Shown here piece by piece: positions 11,761 through 22,537 of a stretch of 64,000 bases of DNA. Below the pieces are notes generated by a model, which saw only the letters and a list, made by a program, of their open reading frames with translations, was not told the DNA's origin and did not search any database. The stretch is from Eublepharis macularius. Taxonomy: Eukaryota; Chordata; Lepidosauria; Squamata; Eublepharidae. Position 1 is the stretch's first letter; each line of letters opens with the position of its first letter. Where the stretch lies: NCBI RefSeq assembly GCF_028583425.1, contig NC_072807.1, positions 35,221,001 to 35,285,000 of the forward strand, in the 5' to 3' direction. The translations under genes were made by a program, and so were the position numbers.

Positions 11761-12394
11761 AAGGATTAAATCTAAAGAGCACTATGGATTTTGATAATGA
11801 GATCTGTTTTTATCTTAAGTTGGAAAGTCATCTTTGATGGGGTTTTCCATGCTTTGGAAGTTTTCAGAACTCCAATATAGTTTGTGGATTCTCTAGTTCT
11901 TTTTAAAAAAAATGATGTATTGTTTCCTACTGTATTGGTTTTCTGTCATCAATAGGGGCAGAGCAAAAGGAACGGCGTGGTTTTGCGAAGCACCCTATTT
12001 GGAGCAGGATGACTCATTCATAACTAGCAGGATACAAACTTGAAATGTAAATAGAAGATCGTGCTAACGGTGGGGGGGGGGGAAGATCTAATGGAGGGAG
12101 AAAAAAATCATCTTGTAAGATTACAGATGTCTTTGCATTGAAGGCAGTAATGGATCAAGCCTCTCTCCTGTCATCTTCCATCAACTGGAGGGCAGGAAGC
12201 CCCAGGCACCCCTCTGCCATGTTTCCTCCAGCTTCCAGCAATAGAGGCATCAGAAAGGTAGAAAGCAGTTAGGCATCATGTTTGGACACAGCTCAGCAAA
12301 TAGAGACGTCCCCGCTTCTCCTGCTTACCAATATCATTCATGGTAACCATCAGAGGGCAGGCAGGAAGCTGCTAACTCGAGAATCTCTCCCCCA

Positions 12395-12500
12395 AGGAAC
12401 TTCTTAATTGAATTTTAATTGTCTTTTTGTATTGTCTTTTCTTCATTTCTGTGAGCTGCTTTGGGAGCCCTTTGGGCTGAAAAGTGGACTAAAAATATAA
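12395..12500 (+). repeat. LINE 3' end
   Basis: TTGAATTTTAATTGTC followed by GTGAGCTGCTTTGGGAGCC and a final AAAAATATAATGC matches the 3' ends at 35265 and 45725. The body is absent. Confidence 0.45.
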
Positions 12501-13087
12501 TGCACAAAACAAACAGGTTGCTGAATGTGTGCCAGGATCTCTAGATGGCGGCTTTTTCCAATCCAGGATGTCCAATTGGGGCGGTGGGCGGGGTTGGGGG
12601 AAGAGGGCTCAGGAGATTGACGAGAAGGAACATGCATCTTTTCAAAGAACTTGATTGGGTTCTCTTCTAACATGGGGGATTATTTCACCGCATGAGAAGA
12701 AAGATGCACTCGAAACCATGTATTATAATTGTGTCCAAAACTAGTTTTAAAAACTGTAAGGGACATTTTTTAAGGAACAGGCATATGTTCATATTCTGTC
12801 CCCTAGAAAAGCACTTCTGTGGGCATCTAGGTCTGCCTATTTGCAAATGGGCATGTTACTGTGTGACTGATCAGCATATAGAGGTGTGCTTTCCAGATTG
12901 TCTTCCATTTGATGTTATCCTTTCCAACACGTTCTTCCTGGTATATTTGAAAACAGGGGAATAGTTGAGCAGCAAACCCAATGGAGAAATGGTGCAGCCA
13001 AAAAGCTATCAACAAATTGCCTTGAAGAGGAGGTCTTCTAGCTTGTGAGCTGGCAACATACCTCAGTTCATATCTGGCTCTTGTTCC

Positions 13088-13245
13088 TCAGCACATGGGT
13101 GAAAGTCTGGTGTAGCGGTTAGCGTGTCAGACTGGGATCTGGAAGACCCACGTTTGAATCTCTACTCTGCTCTGGAAGCTCATTGGGTGACCTTGGGCCA
13201 CTCACACAGTCTGCCTAACCTACCTCACAAGGTTGGGCTGTGATA
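13088..13245 (+). repeat. tRNA-derived SINE, 3' truncated
   Basis: The A box (TGGTGTAGCGGTTAGCGTG) and B box (GTTTGAATCTC) are followed by a body (GGTGACCTTGGGCCACTCA). It stops where the oppositely oriented SINE at 13246 begins. Confidence 0.65.
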
Positions 13246-13499
13246 ACAACAACAACATTTGTTTTATATACCACCCTTCAGGAAAACTTAATGCCACACT
13301 CAAAGCAGTTTACAAAGTGTGTGGTTATTATCCTCGTGACAATCACCCTGTGAGGTGGGTGGGGCTGAGAGAGCTCTGAGAGAGCTGTGACTGGCCCAAG
13401 GCCACCCAGCTGGCTTCAAGCAGAGGAATGGGAAATCAAACCTGGTTCTCCAAATTAGAGTCCTGCTGCTCTTAATCACTACACCAAACTGGCTCTCAG
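13246..13499 (-). repeat. tRNA-derived SINE (TGGTGTAGTGGTTAAG family)
   Basis: Minus-strand copy with an AAC tail at the left, a TATACCACCCTTCAGGA 3' region, a body and a head ending CACTACACCAAACTGG. Other members lie at 19540, 26150, 40452 and 42930. Confidence 0.7.
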
Positions 13500-13648
13500 A
13501 GAGGTAGAGAGGGGATTCGAAACTCTGTCTCCTTGGTCCTAGTTCAACACTCTTACTATCTCACCCTGAGCTCCATGGAGGATGGACCAGGATAAAATGT
13601 AAGAATTCTGAACAGCAATGAGTTGGCTCAGAAAACCATCTCAGCGGA

Positions 13649-13774
13649 CTGAGGGCCAAGCTACACATGATGAATGACACTTGAACGGCAAGTGGATTGA
13701 GTGGAGGGCAAGTGAACAGGGAGAAATACACTTGCCATTCAAGTGTCATTCGTCATGTGTAGCTTGGCCCTCAG
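13649..13774. mobile_element. Palindromic (foldback) MITE
   Basis: Terminal inverted repeats of about 46 bp start CTGAGGGCCAAGCTACACA. The centre holds GGATTGAGTGGAGGGCAAG. It is the same family as 37879-38003 and related to 52715-52910. No clear target duplication. Confidence 0.75.
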
Positions 13775-13865
13775 AGAGCTGTGACTGACCCACAGTCACC
13801 CAACTGGCTTCAGGCAGAGGAATGCGGAATCAAACCTGGCTCTCCAGATTAGAGTCCTGCCACTG
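13775..13865 (-). repeat. tRNA-derived SINE head fragment
   Basis: It carries GCTGTGACTGACCCACAG and the B-box side AATCAAACCTGGCTCTCC of the family at 13246-13499. It directly adjoins the foldback MITE. Confidence 0.55.
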
Positions 13866-14169
13866 GAAATCACTTTGGGTCACCATTAAGGTGAAAGGCG
13901 GGGTATAAATGAAAAAAGATAAATGCAGCTGTGCTTTTGATTGGTACAGACGTGCATGTGTGGCTATCTAGCCATTTATTGAGTGAGCACAAAAGACAGG
14001 TAAATGTATGCTTCGAAGTTTGTCCCATATGATACTTCCCTGAGAAACAGACAAAAATCTCCTCCTCCTCCTCAGCCTTTGTTGTTGTTGTTGCTGCCGT
14101 TATTTTAAGACTGGCTGGAAGAAACTGCATCTCCTGTAAAATAGCACAGATCCAAGTCTAAAAAGCACA

Positions 14170-15310
14170 ACTGCAAGTGTTTTCTGCAGTCATTTGCTTA
14201 GCAGCCAAGGTCAGCCTAGTCGTATAAACCTGTGGGGTACCAGGAAAGCTGGGTGCCTACTCCCCCAAAACTGGGGAGATTGCTGGATTGGGGCCAACTA
14301 TGAAGTACATCAGGCCTCTCAAGGGAAGGAGAGTAAAAAACTGTGCCAAAACAGCCGCGTTGGGTTAAACTGAGGGCATACTCTTCATTTTTCACAAGCA
14401 GGGAGATTTCGATGTGGAGAAATGCAGCCCGGGCCTGCTCCCCCATTCCACAGGGTGTTGTGCTCCCGTTGCCCTAGAGCAGTCATTTGTGACTGGCTCA
14501 TTCCAGGAGGATGCAACCATTCAGTTGTGAAGGGCTGCTACTGTAGTGCAACAGTAGCACAACATCGAATGACGTGTGTATGCAGTCCTGGATCATATGC
14601 TTTCGATGCTACTTGGCGGTGGGTCCGATCCAATCTGTACATGGAAAAATTTCCTTGACTGTTCCGTTGCTTGCTGGTGGGAAGTGCTGGACGAAGGTGA
14701 GGAGTTTGAACAAAATTCCTATGGATTGCCAGCATGGGAAATGCTCTTTCCTTCCCCCTTTGGAAACTACTGTGGATAGCTGGGGTTCATCTAAACATAA
14801 AAAGCAATACTTTTTAACCGAGTAAAACAATTGCTCCATCTAACCCCATGATTGTCTATTTAAACTGGCCAGAGCTGTTCCAAATCTTGGGTATACCCAG
14901 CCCGGTAGAAGATGCCAGAGTTTGAACCTGGGAGTCTGTATGCAGAAAACGTGGAGTTTCCCACTGACCCAGGACCCTTCCCAACAATACAGTATATTAT
15001 GTCACTTCTGGCATCCCGTCAACTCATCCTTTTTCCTGCTCCTACATTTAAGGAAGAGGTTTGGTCTGTTAAACTTCATGGTTCTGTCCAGAGACTATTG
15101 TCTTTTTTTTTTCTTTTTGGATCAGTAATGTTTACCTTTTGCCATTCATTAACTTTTTTCTTTCAGAAGTTGGTCTGGGAGGAAAGCATTGGGTACAAAA
15201 TATTTTTCTTTCTCAGAACCAATAATTTACTGCCCTTGTGGTTTCTTCCCCTTCCTGTTGGAGAATTCTGGAATCATCTGATTCTGGCTGTTGGGAGGGA
15301 ACATATATTA
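14170..15310. other. Stretch without recognised gene or repeat
   Basis: Open frames at 14912-15373 (153 codons) and 14422-14658 lack any recognisable domain and have no splice context. The sequence includes pyrimidine-rich runs near 15100. Confidence 0.4.
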
Positions 15311-15321
15311 ATAATGCTACC

Positions 15322-15634
15322 CGGGGCTTTTTGGGGGGGGAAAGAGGTGGTGGGACTCAGGACCGCACAATGACATCACTTGGGGTCAGCTGAAAGAAGG
15401 AGGGAGTTTTTTAAAGTTTAAATCGCCCCCAGCAAAAATGGTCACATGGCCGGTGGCCCCGCCCCCTGATCTCCAGACAGAGGGGAGTTTAGATTGCCTT
15501 CAATGCAGCAGCGCAGAGGGCAATCTCAACTCCCCTCTGTCTGGAGATCAGGGGGCGGGGCCACTGGCCATGTGACCATTTTCAAGAGGTGCCAGAACTC
15601 TGTTCCACCGCATTCCAGCTGAAAAAAAGCCCTG
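15322..15634. mobile_element. hAT-type MITE with exact 8-bp target duplication
   Basis: It is flanked by ATGCTACC at 15314-15321 and 15635-15642. The terminal repeats are CGGGGCTTTTT on the left and the complement of CAGGGCTTTTTTTC on the right. The interior holds a long palindrome (about 15437-15506 against 15517-15583) carrying TCTCCAGACAGAGGGGAG. An 8-bp duplication plus CAGGG-type ends is diagnostic for the hAT superfamily. There is no transposase. Confidence 0.85.
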
Positions 15635-15814
15635 ATGCTACCACCAGCACTCCCCAAATCCACATACAGAAAAGAAACCCATCAGGGAGAGGTTCTATGT
15701 AGTTTGTTTAGCTACAGTCTGGGGGAGTATTTACAGATACATCCCACCTGTAGTCTGAAGTAGCTTGGTCAAAAATATTGATAACACCAGTACACCATGC
15801 TGCTGAAATGGGCA

Positions 15815-16045
15815 TCAGCCGATGTGGTATAGTAGAGCATTGGACCAGGATTGGGGAAATCCAAGTTCAAATTTCTACTGCATCCTGTGAAATTCCCTAG
15901 TGACTTGAGACCACACATGTTCTCTCTTCGCCTCACCTTACTTTGAAGCCTGGCTATTTTAAGAAAAAGAGGGAGAAAACATGCATGGCACCCCAATCCC
16001 CTTGGAGGCCAGGTGGGATAAAAATGAAATCAATAAATCCTTCTC
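15815..16045 (+). repeat. tRNA-derived SINE
   Basis: The head is GATGTGGTATAGTAGAGCAT with a B-box-like AAGTTCAAATTTC. The tail ends GGTGGGATAAAAATGAAATC. It is diverged and probably old. Confidence 0.55.
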
Positions 16046-16274
16046 ACTTGGTCCCCCTCCAATAGAAAACTAGGTCAGTACCAGTCCTTTAAGATTTGCA
16101 TAGGGACAGAGGTCTGCTTACCAGGCCACCCCTGGGGGGCCCAATTCCTCTTTCTGCTCAAGAATGATTTCCATAGGGAGTCAATACCAGGAGGAGAACA
16201 TTGTTTTTTTTAAATCAATCGGAGACAGAAAAGGAAGTGGACAGATCAAGAAGTCAAGATTTTGCATTCCAACT

Positions 16275-16665
16275 ATCTATAGGAAATAGTTTTTTTTATT
16301 ATTTCAAGTTTTCATAAAAATCCATCATTATTGAAACCAAAAGTTACAGAGGAAGCTTGTAACTTTTTTTTGTTGATTGTTGTTTTGGAATTTTTATTTC
16401 CTGTCATCGTTAAGGGTTGACACCGGAGTCCGTCAGAATATGTCCTACAAACACAGGAAGTTCTGGATATGTCAGCAGAACATTTTCACAAAGAGGACAA
16501 GGAGGGAAAAGTGATGCGGGGCTGTGGGGGGAGTGGAACAGAAGGGGTGGGGAGGGCACTGGGCAAAGAGAAGAGAGCTTGGTATGTTTGACGTACTGTT
16601 TCTCTTTTCAATTTTTTTTTTAAAAAAACACCCTCCTATTGAGTTTTATCGATTGCTTTTTTTTT
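16275..16665 (-). other. LINGO1: LINGO1 3' untranslated region with two poly(A) signals
   Basis: The region follows the LINGO1 stop on the minus strand. Reading minus, AATAAA hexamers occur at 16393-16398 and 16295-16300. The distal one is followed by an A-rich tract and is the likelier end, placing cleavage near 16270-16290. The extent is inferred from sequence only. Confidence 0.6.
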
Positions 16666-18522
16666 TCAGATCATTTTCATGTTGAACTTGCGCGGCGCAT
16701 CAGCGGCAGAACTGATGCCCGCGTCAGATTTGCGCGGGACATATTCGATCTCAATGTTGTGTTTAGTGTTGCCTTTGCCCCTGCTCCAGAGGAAGAGGAG
16801 CACGAGGCAGAACAGCACGACCCCGAGGAAGGAGATGAAGCCCATGGTGGTGGCGATGATGAGGGTCTTGATGTCAAAGGGGAAAGGCACGGTGGCGCGC
16901 GTGCTGTTGGCATCACTCTCGTTGGGCTGGTTGGAGATGAAAGCAAAGGTCTTATTGGGCTGATGGGGCCAGTCTGGGGAGTAGCTGCGGACGTGCAAGT
17001 GTGCCAGCATGGTGTCATTGCCGCCGGCATTGCTGGCAATGCATAGGTAGGTGCCATTGTCCTGGATTTGGGCATAGCGCACCTCCAGTGTGCCATCAGG
17101 GAAGACGGTGAGCCGCCCATTGGTTTTGGTAGAGATGAGGTGCTTCCTTGGAGAGAGCCACATGATGGTGGGCGGTGGATCCCCATCTGCGTGGCAGATG
17201 AACTTCACCGTGTGACCCTCGTCCACAAAGATCTGTTGGGGTTTGCGGTCCCGTATCCTGGATCGGCGGCAGATGAAGTAGTTGGGTAGAAGGGCCTCAG
17301 AGAAATCCTTGAACTCCTTCCCCTGGACAAATTCAGGAGTGGCACAGGTGGGCTGCCGTTTGTTAAAATTTAGCCTCCAGCGCCGTCGGAAAATCCAAAG
17401 GAGCCGGCAGTCACAAGCCAAAGGGTTGTTATCGATGATGAGCGTTTCCAGGTTCCCGACAGAGTGGAATGCCGACTCTTCCAAGGTGTTCAGAAGGTTC
17501 CCCGAAACATTCAAGATGCGCAAATAGTTGAGGCCCCGGAAAGCGTACGGTTCCACCACGGCAAGCTGCCCGCCAACTAGTTGTATCTCCTGAAGCCTGA
17601 GTAAGTCATGAAGCATGGAGCCTTCGATAGTGGTGATGGGGTTGTATGACAGATTCAGGAACCTGAGATAAACCAAATGCCGCAAGGAGACATAAGGAAT
17701 GGAAGTCAGGTTGCAGTAGGTGATGGACAAGGACGTCAAGTTAAGCCCGTACAGGCAGTTGGACGTCATGGTGTCTAGATACGGCCAGTGTGAGATCTCA
17801 AGGACTTTGAGTCTGTACAGCCTCTTAAATGAGTAATCCCTGATGGCATTGATGTTCAGGTGGCGCAGCTGCAGCACGATCAGGCTGTGCAAATGAGAGA
17901 GCGCCTCCGTGGGGATCGACGTCAAGTTGCATTTTTCCAAAGTCAGCTGTTCTAAGCTGTTGAGGCCACTAAAGGCCCGGTGGGAGATATAGACCAAGTC
18001 ATTGTCCCCAACCTCCAAAGACTTGAGGTTGTACAAATCCTGGAACATATAATCTAGGAGAATCACAATTTTGTTCTCGCTAATGTCCAACTTGGTAAGA
18101 TTGCTGAGTCCGGTGAACACCCCGAGGGGGATAAGCTTGAGCCGATTGCTCCTGAGACCCAGAGTCCTGAGGTTGAAGAGGTTATTGAAAGCCCCTGGCT
18201 CGATGGCGGCAATAATGTTCTCGTTTAACTCCAGCTCCTCCAAGTGAGGAAAATTGGCAAACTCATCTTGGTTGAGAGTCTTGATGCGGTTCTTTCCCAG
18301 ATCCAAAAGTTTTGTCTCCGTGGGGATACCTTCGGGAACCATCAAGAACCGCTTCCGGTGGCAGAGCACAGAGCGTTCCTGAGCGGAGCAGTCGCAGCGG
18401 GGCGGGCAGCCCGTGGCAGAGCCGGAGAGGATGGAGCCCAACATCAAGATGAGAATCGGCTGCCAGCAGGCCAGGATTGGGCTATACATGCTCAACTCAC
18501 CCGCCACCATCCTATCTTTCAC
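16666..18522 (-). CDS. LINGO1: LINGO1, leucine-rich repeat and Ig domain protein 1 (terminal coding exon)
   Basis: A type I membrane protein of neurons and oligodendrocytes. In mammals it is a co-receptor with NgR1 and p75NTR/TROY and limits myelination and axon growth. From the ATG at 18508-18510 the exon encodes 614 residues, the length of the short mammalian form; the stop is at 16666-16668. Seen in sequence: a hydrophobic signal peptide (1-34), a cysteine-rich LRR cap (CPPRCDC, 35-41), about a dozen leucine-rich repeats (65-360), a C-terminal cap ([11 protein letters not shown], from 362), an Ig domain (420-507, cysteines 439 and 490), one membrane helix (about 548-575) and a tail with EIEYVPRKS. 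Potential N-glycosylation sites include N137, N195, N257, N267, N286, N334, N485, N498, N519, N530 and N535. The exon begins at 18522 in frame (VKDR before the ATG), so an upstream exon ending ATG CAG could add residues, as in the 620-residue human isoform. The frame is intact. Identity is essentially certain; the exact start isoform is not. Confidence 0.97.
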   Translation of the reverse strand: MKDRMVAGELSMYSPILACWQPILILMLGSILSGSATGCPPRCDCSAQERSVLCHRKRFLMVPEGIPTETKLLDLGKNRIKTLNQDEFANFPHLEELELNENIIAAIEPGAFNNLFNLRTLGLRSNRLKLIPLGVFTGLSNLTKLDISENKIVILLDYMFQDLYNLKSLEVGDNDLVYISHRAFSGLNSLEQLTLEKCNLTSIPTEALSHLHSLIVLQLRHLNINAIRDYSFKRLYRLKVLEISHWPYLDTMTSNCLYGLNLTSLSITYCNLTSIPYVSLRHLVYLRFLNLSYNPITTIEGSMLHDLLRLQEIQLVGGQLAVVEPYAFRGLNYLRILNVSGNLLNTLEESAFHSVGNLETLIIDNNPLACDCRLLWIFRRRWRLNFNKRQPTCATPEFVQGKEFKDFSEALLPNYFICRRSRIRDRKPQQIFVDEGHTVKFICHADGDPPPTIMWLSPRKHLISTKTNGRLTVFPDGTLEVRYAQIQDNGTYLCIASNAGGNDTMLAHLHVRSYSPDWPHQPNKTFAFISNQPNESDANSTRATVPFPFDIKTLIIATTMGFISFLGVVLFCLVLLFLWSRGKGNTKHNIEIEYVPRKSDAGISSAADAPRKFNMKMI

Positions 18523-18570
18523 CTGCAGGGGGCGATATGGAAACAAAAGAGAGAAAGAGAGTTAGAAACC
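18523..18570 (-). promoter_or_regulatory. LINGO1: LINGO1 splice acceptor and branch site
   Basis: On the minus strand the exon is preceded by CCCCCTGCAG. Upstream lies a pyrimidine-rich tract (CTCTCTTTCTCTCTTTTG) and a consensus branch site TTCTAAC (plus 18561-18567, about 40 bases upstream). The apparent frame extension to 18546 would start with TTG and is intron. This fixes the exon 5' edge at 18522. Confidence 0.85.
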
Positions 18571-18574
18571 AAAG

Positions 18575-19535
18575 ACTTGGAATTCACACTGATGTCACAA
18601 AAGCAACATTTAGTCATATCAAGTCTGATGGGAATAGTCATACACCTCTCTTTTCTTAGATATTTAAAACCAGTTTCATATTTGGGGAAAAGAGTGGGAG
18701 AGAAGGAGATGGAGAAATGCAATAAAAATCCCTGCACAGGGAAATCTAGCACGTCAGGGAGAAGTTTAGGTGAAAATGGTTCTCTCTTTCATACTACTTT
18801 GCAACCCTGATCTTAACCGCTCTTCAATTAATCTTGCATTTATGTAGGGCTCCCAGTGACCTCTCATCTAAGGGAGTAAAATCCCCTCCTGCTTAGCTCA
18901 GTTCTGACTCATGAAAACAGATTCTGGAATAAGTTTTGTTAGCCCTTAAGTTGCTGCTGGGCTCCTGTTTTATTTTGCTGCTGCACACAAACACGTCCAC
19001 TTCATGTGATATTAGCACCATATGAACTTTATGAATTAGCAATATATGTAGCTCTGAACACATGAACATTCTGTGCAGTGAGCTTTCAATTCAGAGAAAA
19101 GTTCAGACATGTTATTCCTCCCCACCTGCATTAAAACGACGACAACAAACCCTAATGTCACCGATAGCCTGACTTTCTCACTGAGACTCAAGGCAGATTA
19201 CGGAATATGAAAAGTAGTTCAGTCAGACAGCCGAGATCTCCGATAATGCTCCCCCTTGAACGAATTGGCTCTCAGACGGTTTGTGAGGAGCGTTTGGGGC
19301 GCCGTTATTTCAAAAATCTGAGCAAATATTATGGAACAGGGGCACGAGCTATGGAACAGCACAGCACAGAGAAGTACAATTTTCCTTCTGCCTTGTTGAT
19401 TCATCTCAGAAGAAGGTAGAAACTTGGTAAAATCAGGACAGGAGTGAAATTCTAACTTGAGAAAAAGGCATGCTTTGGCTGCTATCAATCTACCATAATC
19501 CAGACTAGCGCAATGTCCTGTCACGTCAGCACGGA
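18575..19535. other. Upstream sequence next to the LINGO1 exon, no recognised element
   Basis: Probable LINGO1 intron. Open frames here are short. No repeat ends or upstream exon could be recognised; a weak ATGCAG-GT match near 19119-19133 is noted among the rejected items. Confidence 0.45.
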
Positions 19536-19544
19536 ACAGTTTGA

Positions 19545-19785
19545 GAGCCCGTTTGGTGTAGTGGTTAAGATAGCGGACTCTAATCTGGAGAACCGGGTTT
19601 GATTCCCCACTCCTCCAGCTGGTTGACTTGAGTCAGTCACAGCTTCTAGGAGCTCTCTCAATCTCACCCACCTCGCCGGGTGTTTGTTGTTGTGGGGATA
19701 ATAATACCATGCTTTGTAAACTGCTCTGAGTGTTAAGTCATCCTGAAGGGCGATATAGAAATTGAATGTTGTTATTATTAATTGG
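19545..19785 (+). repeat. tRNA-derived SINE, full length
   Basis: Best single copy of its family. The A box is TTGGTGTAGTGGTTAAG and the B box GGGTTTGATTCC, followed by a body with CAGTCACAGCTTC. The 3' end is CTGAAGGGCGATATAG with a (GTT/ATT) tail. No exact target duplication found. Confidence 0.75.
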
Positions 19786-20536
19786 GGCCTGGCGCACTCC
19801 TGAGCATTGCAGATGACTGCAACGATAGGTCACGGGACAAGGGTGACATTCATGCCGTGCCACCTCTATTCATGCTAATTTCAACACACGTGATGTTGAC
19901 TGTTGAAGCCAGATGTCTGAACAAACTGCCACCAGCACCAATGGTGATGAAGGAGCTACTTACAAAGCCCCGTTTCAAATCCCAATTGGGTGCCGAACTA
20001 TCCGCCTGGGGATGTCACACTCACAATATCAGGTTTTGATCCAGTCACAGTTTTTCATGATGTCTGAAGGTAGCCACTATGTTGCCCATTGCCTGCAAGG
20101 CTGTTGTACAAGGCTTCAAATGCAATTAGGCACAAGGGCTCTAGTAAGTGGACTGCTCCACTGTGAGAAAGCCGGAAGGGCGTAATAGAATGTTTCAGAA
20201 TCCTGATGTACAGTATCCTTCAAGCTTATATAAGATAGAATGTTTTTCAGCAGAAGGCCCTCAGGTTACTCTGCATTTGTCAAACTGCTAACTTGTTGGA
20301 CTGTTTTTTTTAAGGGAGAAAAAAAACCATCTGCATCCTCTTTTAAAGTCTAAAAACTGCTCATTTCCCTCGAGACGAAGCCTGAATCTGTAAAATACTG
20401 GTTCAGTACAGAATTCTCCTTCTCCAGTGGAACAGAAGGAGAAATTCTGCACAGACCATCTCAACCAGAAGGTCCATTTGAAGCATAAATTATTTTTTTT
20501 TAAAAAAATCCACAACTCTTCAGACCCCAGGGGACA

Positions 20537-20742
20537 GAGAGCCAAGCTACAAGTGACGCCTGACACAGGTTGGACACTTGTCATCTTCCCTCAAGTTATG
20601 ATGGGAAATGTAGGCATCCTGGTCTTGCAGCTGTAATGGAGAGCCAAGCTGTAAAACCAGGACGCCTACATTTCCCATCAAAACTTGAGGGAAGCTGACA
20701 AGTGTCCAACCTGTGTCAGGCGTCACTTGTAGCTTGGCTCTC
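20537..20742. mobile_element. Palindromic (foldback) MITE
   Basis: Inverted arms of about 95 bp start GAGAGCCAAGCTACAAGTG and carry GACACAGGTTGGACACTTG. It is the same family as 4425-4658. The arms could fold into a near-complete hairpin. Confidence 0.75.
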
Positions 20743-20899
20743 ATTCCCAGCTTGATTTACTCTTTCTCTTTTACAACTGTACCACTAAACTCCCCTCAAA
20801 CCCACACACGCAACATGTTTCTGGGCCAGCCATGTAGGTCCCTGGGGCTGTTTCAAACTTATTGCCAATAAATTGTCACAACTCAGGGTGTGTATGTGT

Positions 20900-21112
20900 T
20901 AGGCTTGCCAGCCTCCAGGCGGTGGCTGGAGATCTCCTGGAAATACAACTGATCTCCAGGCCACAGAGATCTGTTCCTCTGGAGAAAATGGCTGCTTCGG
21001 AAGGTGGATACTATGGTATTATATCCTGCTGAGCTCCCTCCTCTCCCCAGACCCCGCCCCCCAGGTTCCACCTCCCAAATCTCCAGGCATTTCCCAATCT
21101 GGAGCTAGCAAC
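20900..21112 (+). mobile_element. hAT-type MITE (TAGGGTTGCC family)
   Basis: The left end TTAGGCTTGCCAGCCTCCAG and right end GAGCTAGCAACCTGA are the mutated terminal repeats of the family defined at 35491-35705. The interior shares AAAATGGCTGCTTCGG. Target duplication is not clear. Confidence 0.6.
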
Positions 21113-21349
21113 CTGAGTGTAGGGGGGAAACCTGAAAACCGGAGATTTAGGACATGTCTTTATAAGTGTAGTTTGGATATCACAGGTCCTCCTAAGAAAC
21201 CTTGGAACTGCATTGTGTGTGCAAGGAGGGGGTGGGTGGGGGCTCTCATTTTCAGCAACCCGATGAAACTACAATTCCCAGATTTCTTTGGCCAAGATCT
21301 TGAACATTAATGGGTTAAAAGCAGTTTAAGGCTGCAGTTCAAAAGAGGT

Positions 21350-21710
21350 GTGCTTATTTTATTATTTAAAAATATTTCTAGGTGGCCTCTCTCATCATGC
21401 AGGCGATACAGATAATAAATCACAATGAATTAAAACCCAAGAGCCATTTTTCAAAGCAACAAAGAGCCTGAAATTCAAAATTTAAAGCAGAGATTAAAAA
21501 TGATGTTTAAAACCCAGTAATGAGCAAGCCAAACACTAACCAGTCATATAACACTAATTATCGCCAAACATCTAGGGAAAACAAAAATATCATCACCTGA
21601 TGCCTAAAACTTAAAAAGACTGGATGCCAGGGCTATCCCGGCCGGCAAGGGAGTGCCACAACAGAAAAGCCCTGGCTAGCCAGCCACTCAACCCTCTTCG
21701 AGACACACAG
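21350..21710 (-). repeat. Possible LINE fragment
   Basis: An A-rich plus strand with TTTATTATTTAAAAATA at one end and GC-richer sequence (GGCCGGCAAGGGAGTGCC) near 21640 looks like the minus-strand 3' part of a LINE. Weak assignment. Confidence 0.3.
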
Positions 21711-21728
21711 AGTTGCAAATTCTCTGGT

Positions 21729-22173
21729 AAAATCAAAAAGAGTCCAGTAGCACCTTTAAGACTAACCAATTTTATCGTAGCATAAGTTTTCAAGAATCAC
21801 AGTTCTCTTCGTCAGATGTGATTCTCAAATATTCAAATACTCTGAAGTCCTGACAGTTCTTTTAGGACTTTGTATGTCATAGCTGTTAAAGGAATTAAAA
21901 AAGGCGCAGACATGAGTGAAATTGGCAAGTTTTTCTCCTGACTTTGCCAGCTTGAAGAGAAAGGAAATCGGCTTAAGTGAAATTGAAGAGACTTCCCCCC
22001 CCCCAGTATATATCTGACCAGTTTCTTCTTGCCCTCCATGCATCTGACGAAGAGAGCCATGGTTCTCGAAAGCTTATGCTACAATAAAATTGGTTAGTCT
22101 TAAAGGTGCTACTGGACTCTTTTTGATTTTGCTACTACAGACTAACACGGCTAACTCCTCTGGATCTATGACC
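21729..22173 (+). mobile_element. Composite inverted retroposon with target duplication
   Basis: An inverted left copy (AGTCCAGTAGCACCTTTAAG) is separated by about 200 bp of spacer from a right copy. The right end is CGGCTAACTCCTCTGGATC. Flanks AAATTCTCTGGT (21717-21728) and AAAGTCTCTGGT (22174-22185) match at 11 of 12 bases. Same family as 22538, 29269, 53394 and 63578. Confidence 0.65.
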
Positions 22174-22537
22174 AAAGTCTCTGGTGTGTAAGTTACAAGG
22201 TCTCTGATCTGGAGGGGGCCTGTTGCCGAAACATGGGTGAAAACCTACATAAACACAAACAGCACGGTCAAGAAACTGACCTCAGAGTCCAATACCTTAC
22301 TAACCAAAGGCTGATCTTAAATTTATGCACAAAATGCATTGTCTTAAAACAATACCGTTTGCATCGGTACTTTAAACAGGACAAACCGATGTCAGTGGTA
22401 GGGAGGCTGTGAGAATTGCAGGGCGGGTTTTTAGAAATCCTCCACATCCCATCCCCAGGCCAGGATTCTCCAGGTGCATGAGAAGGCTGATTTTCTCATG
22501 TTACTTTTTCTTTTTTTAAATGAGCCACTCTCAACAG

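Noticed and set aside
14912-15373. 153-codon open frame
   Set aside because: No domain, low-complexity phenylalanine-rich stretches, no splice or promoter support.
16639-17186. Open frames overlapping the LINGO1 exon in other frames (16639-17046 plus, 16677-17186 minus, 18244-18810 plus)
   Set aside because: They are shadows of a strongly constrained coding exon and show no domain or start context.
18523-18546. Extension of the LINGO1 frame to a TTG at 18544-18546
   Set aside because: It crosses the CTGCAG acceptor and begins with a non-ATG codon; it is intron sequence.
19119-19133. ATGCAG followed by GTGGGG on the minus strand, a possible upstream LINGO1 exon end
   Set aside because: Weak donor, very close to the next exon, no support beyond a six-base match.
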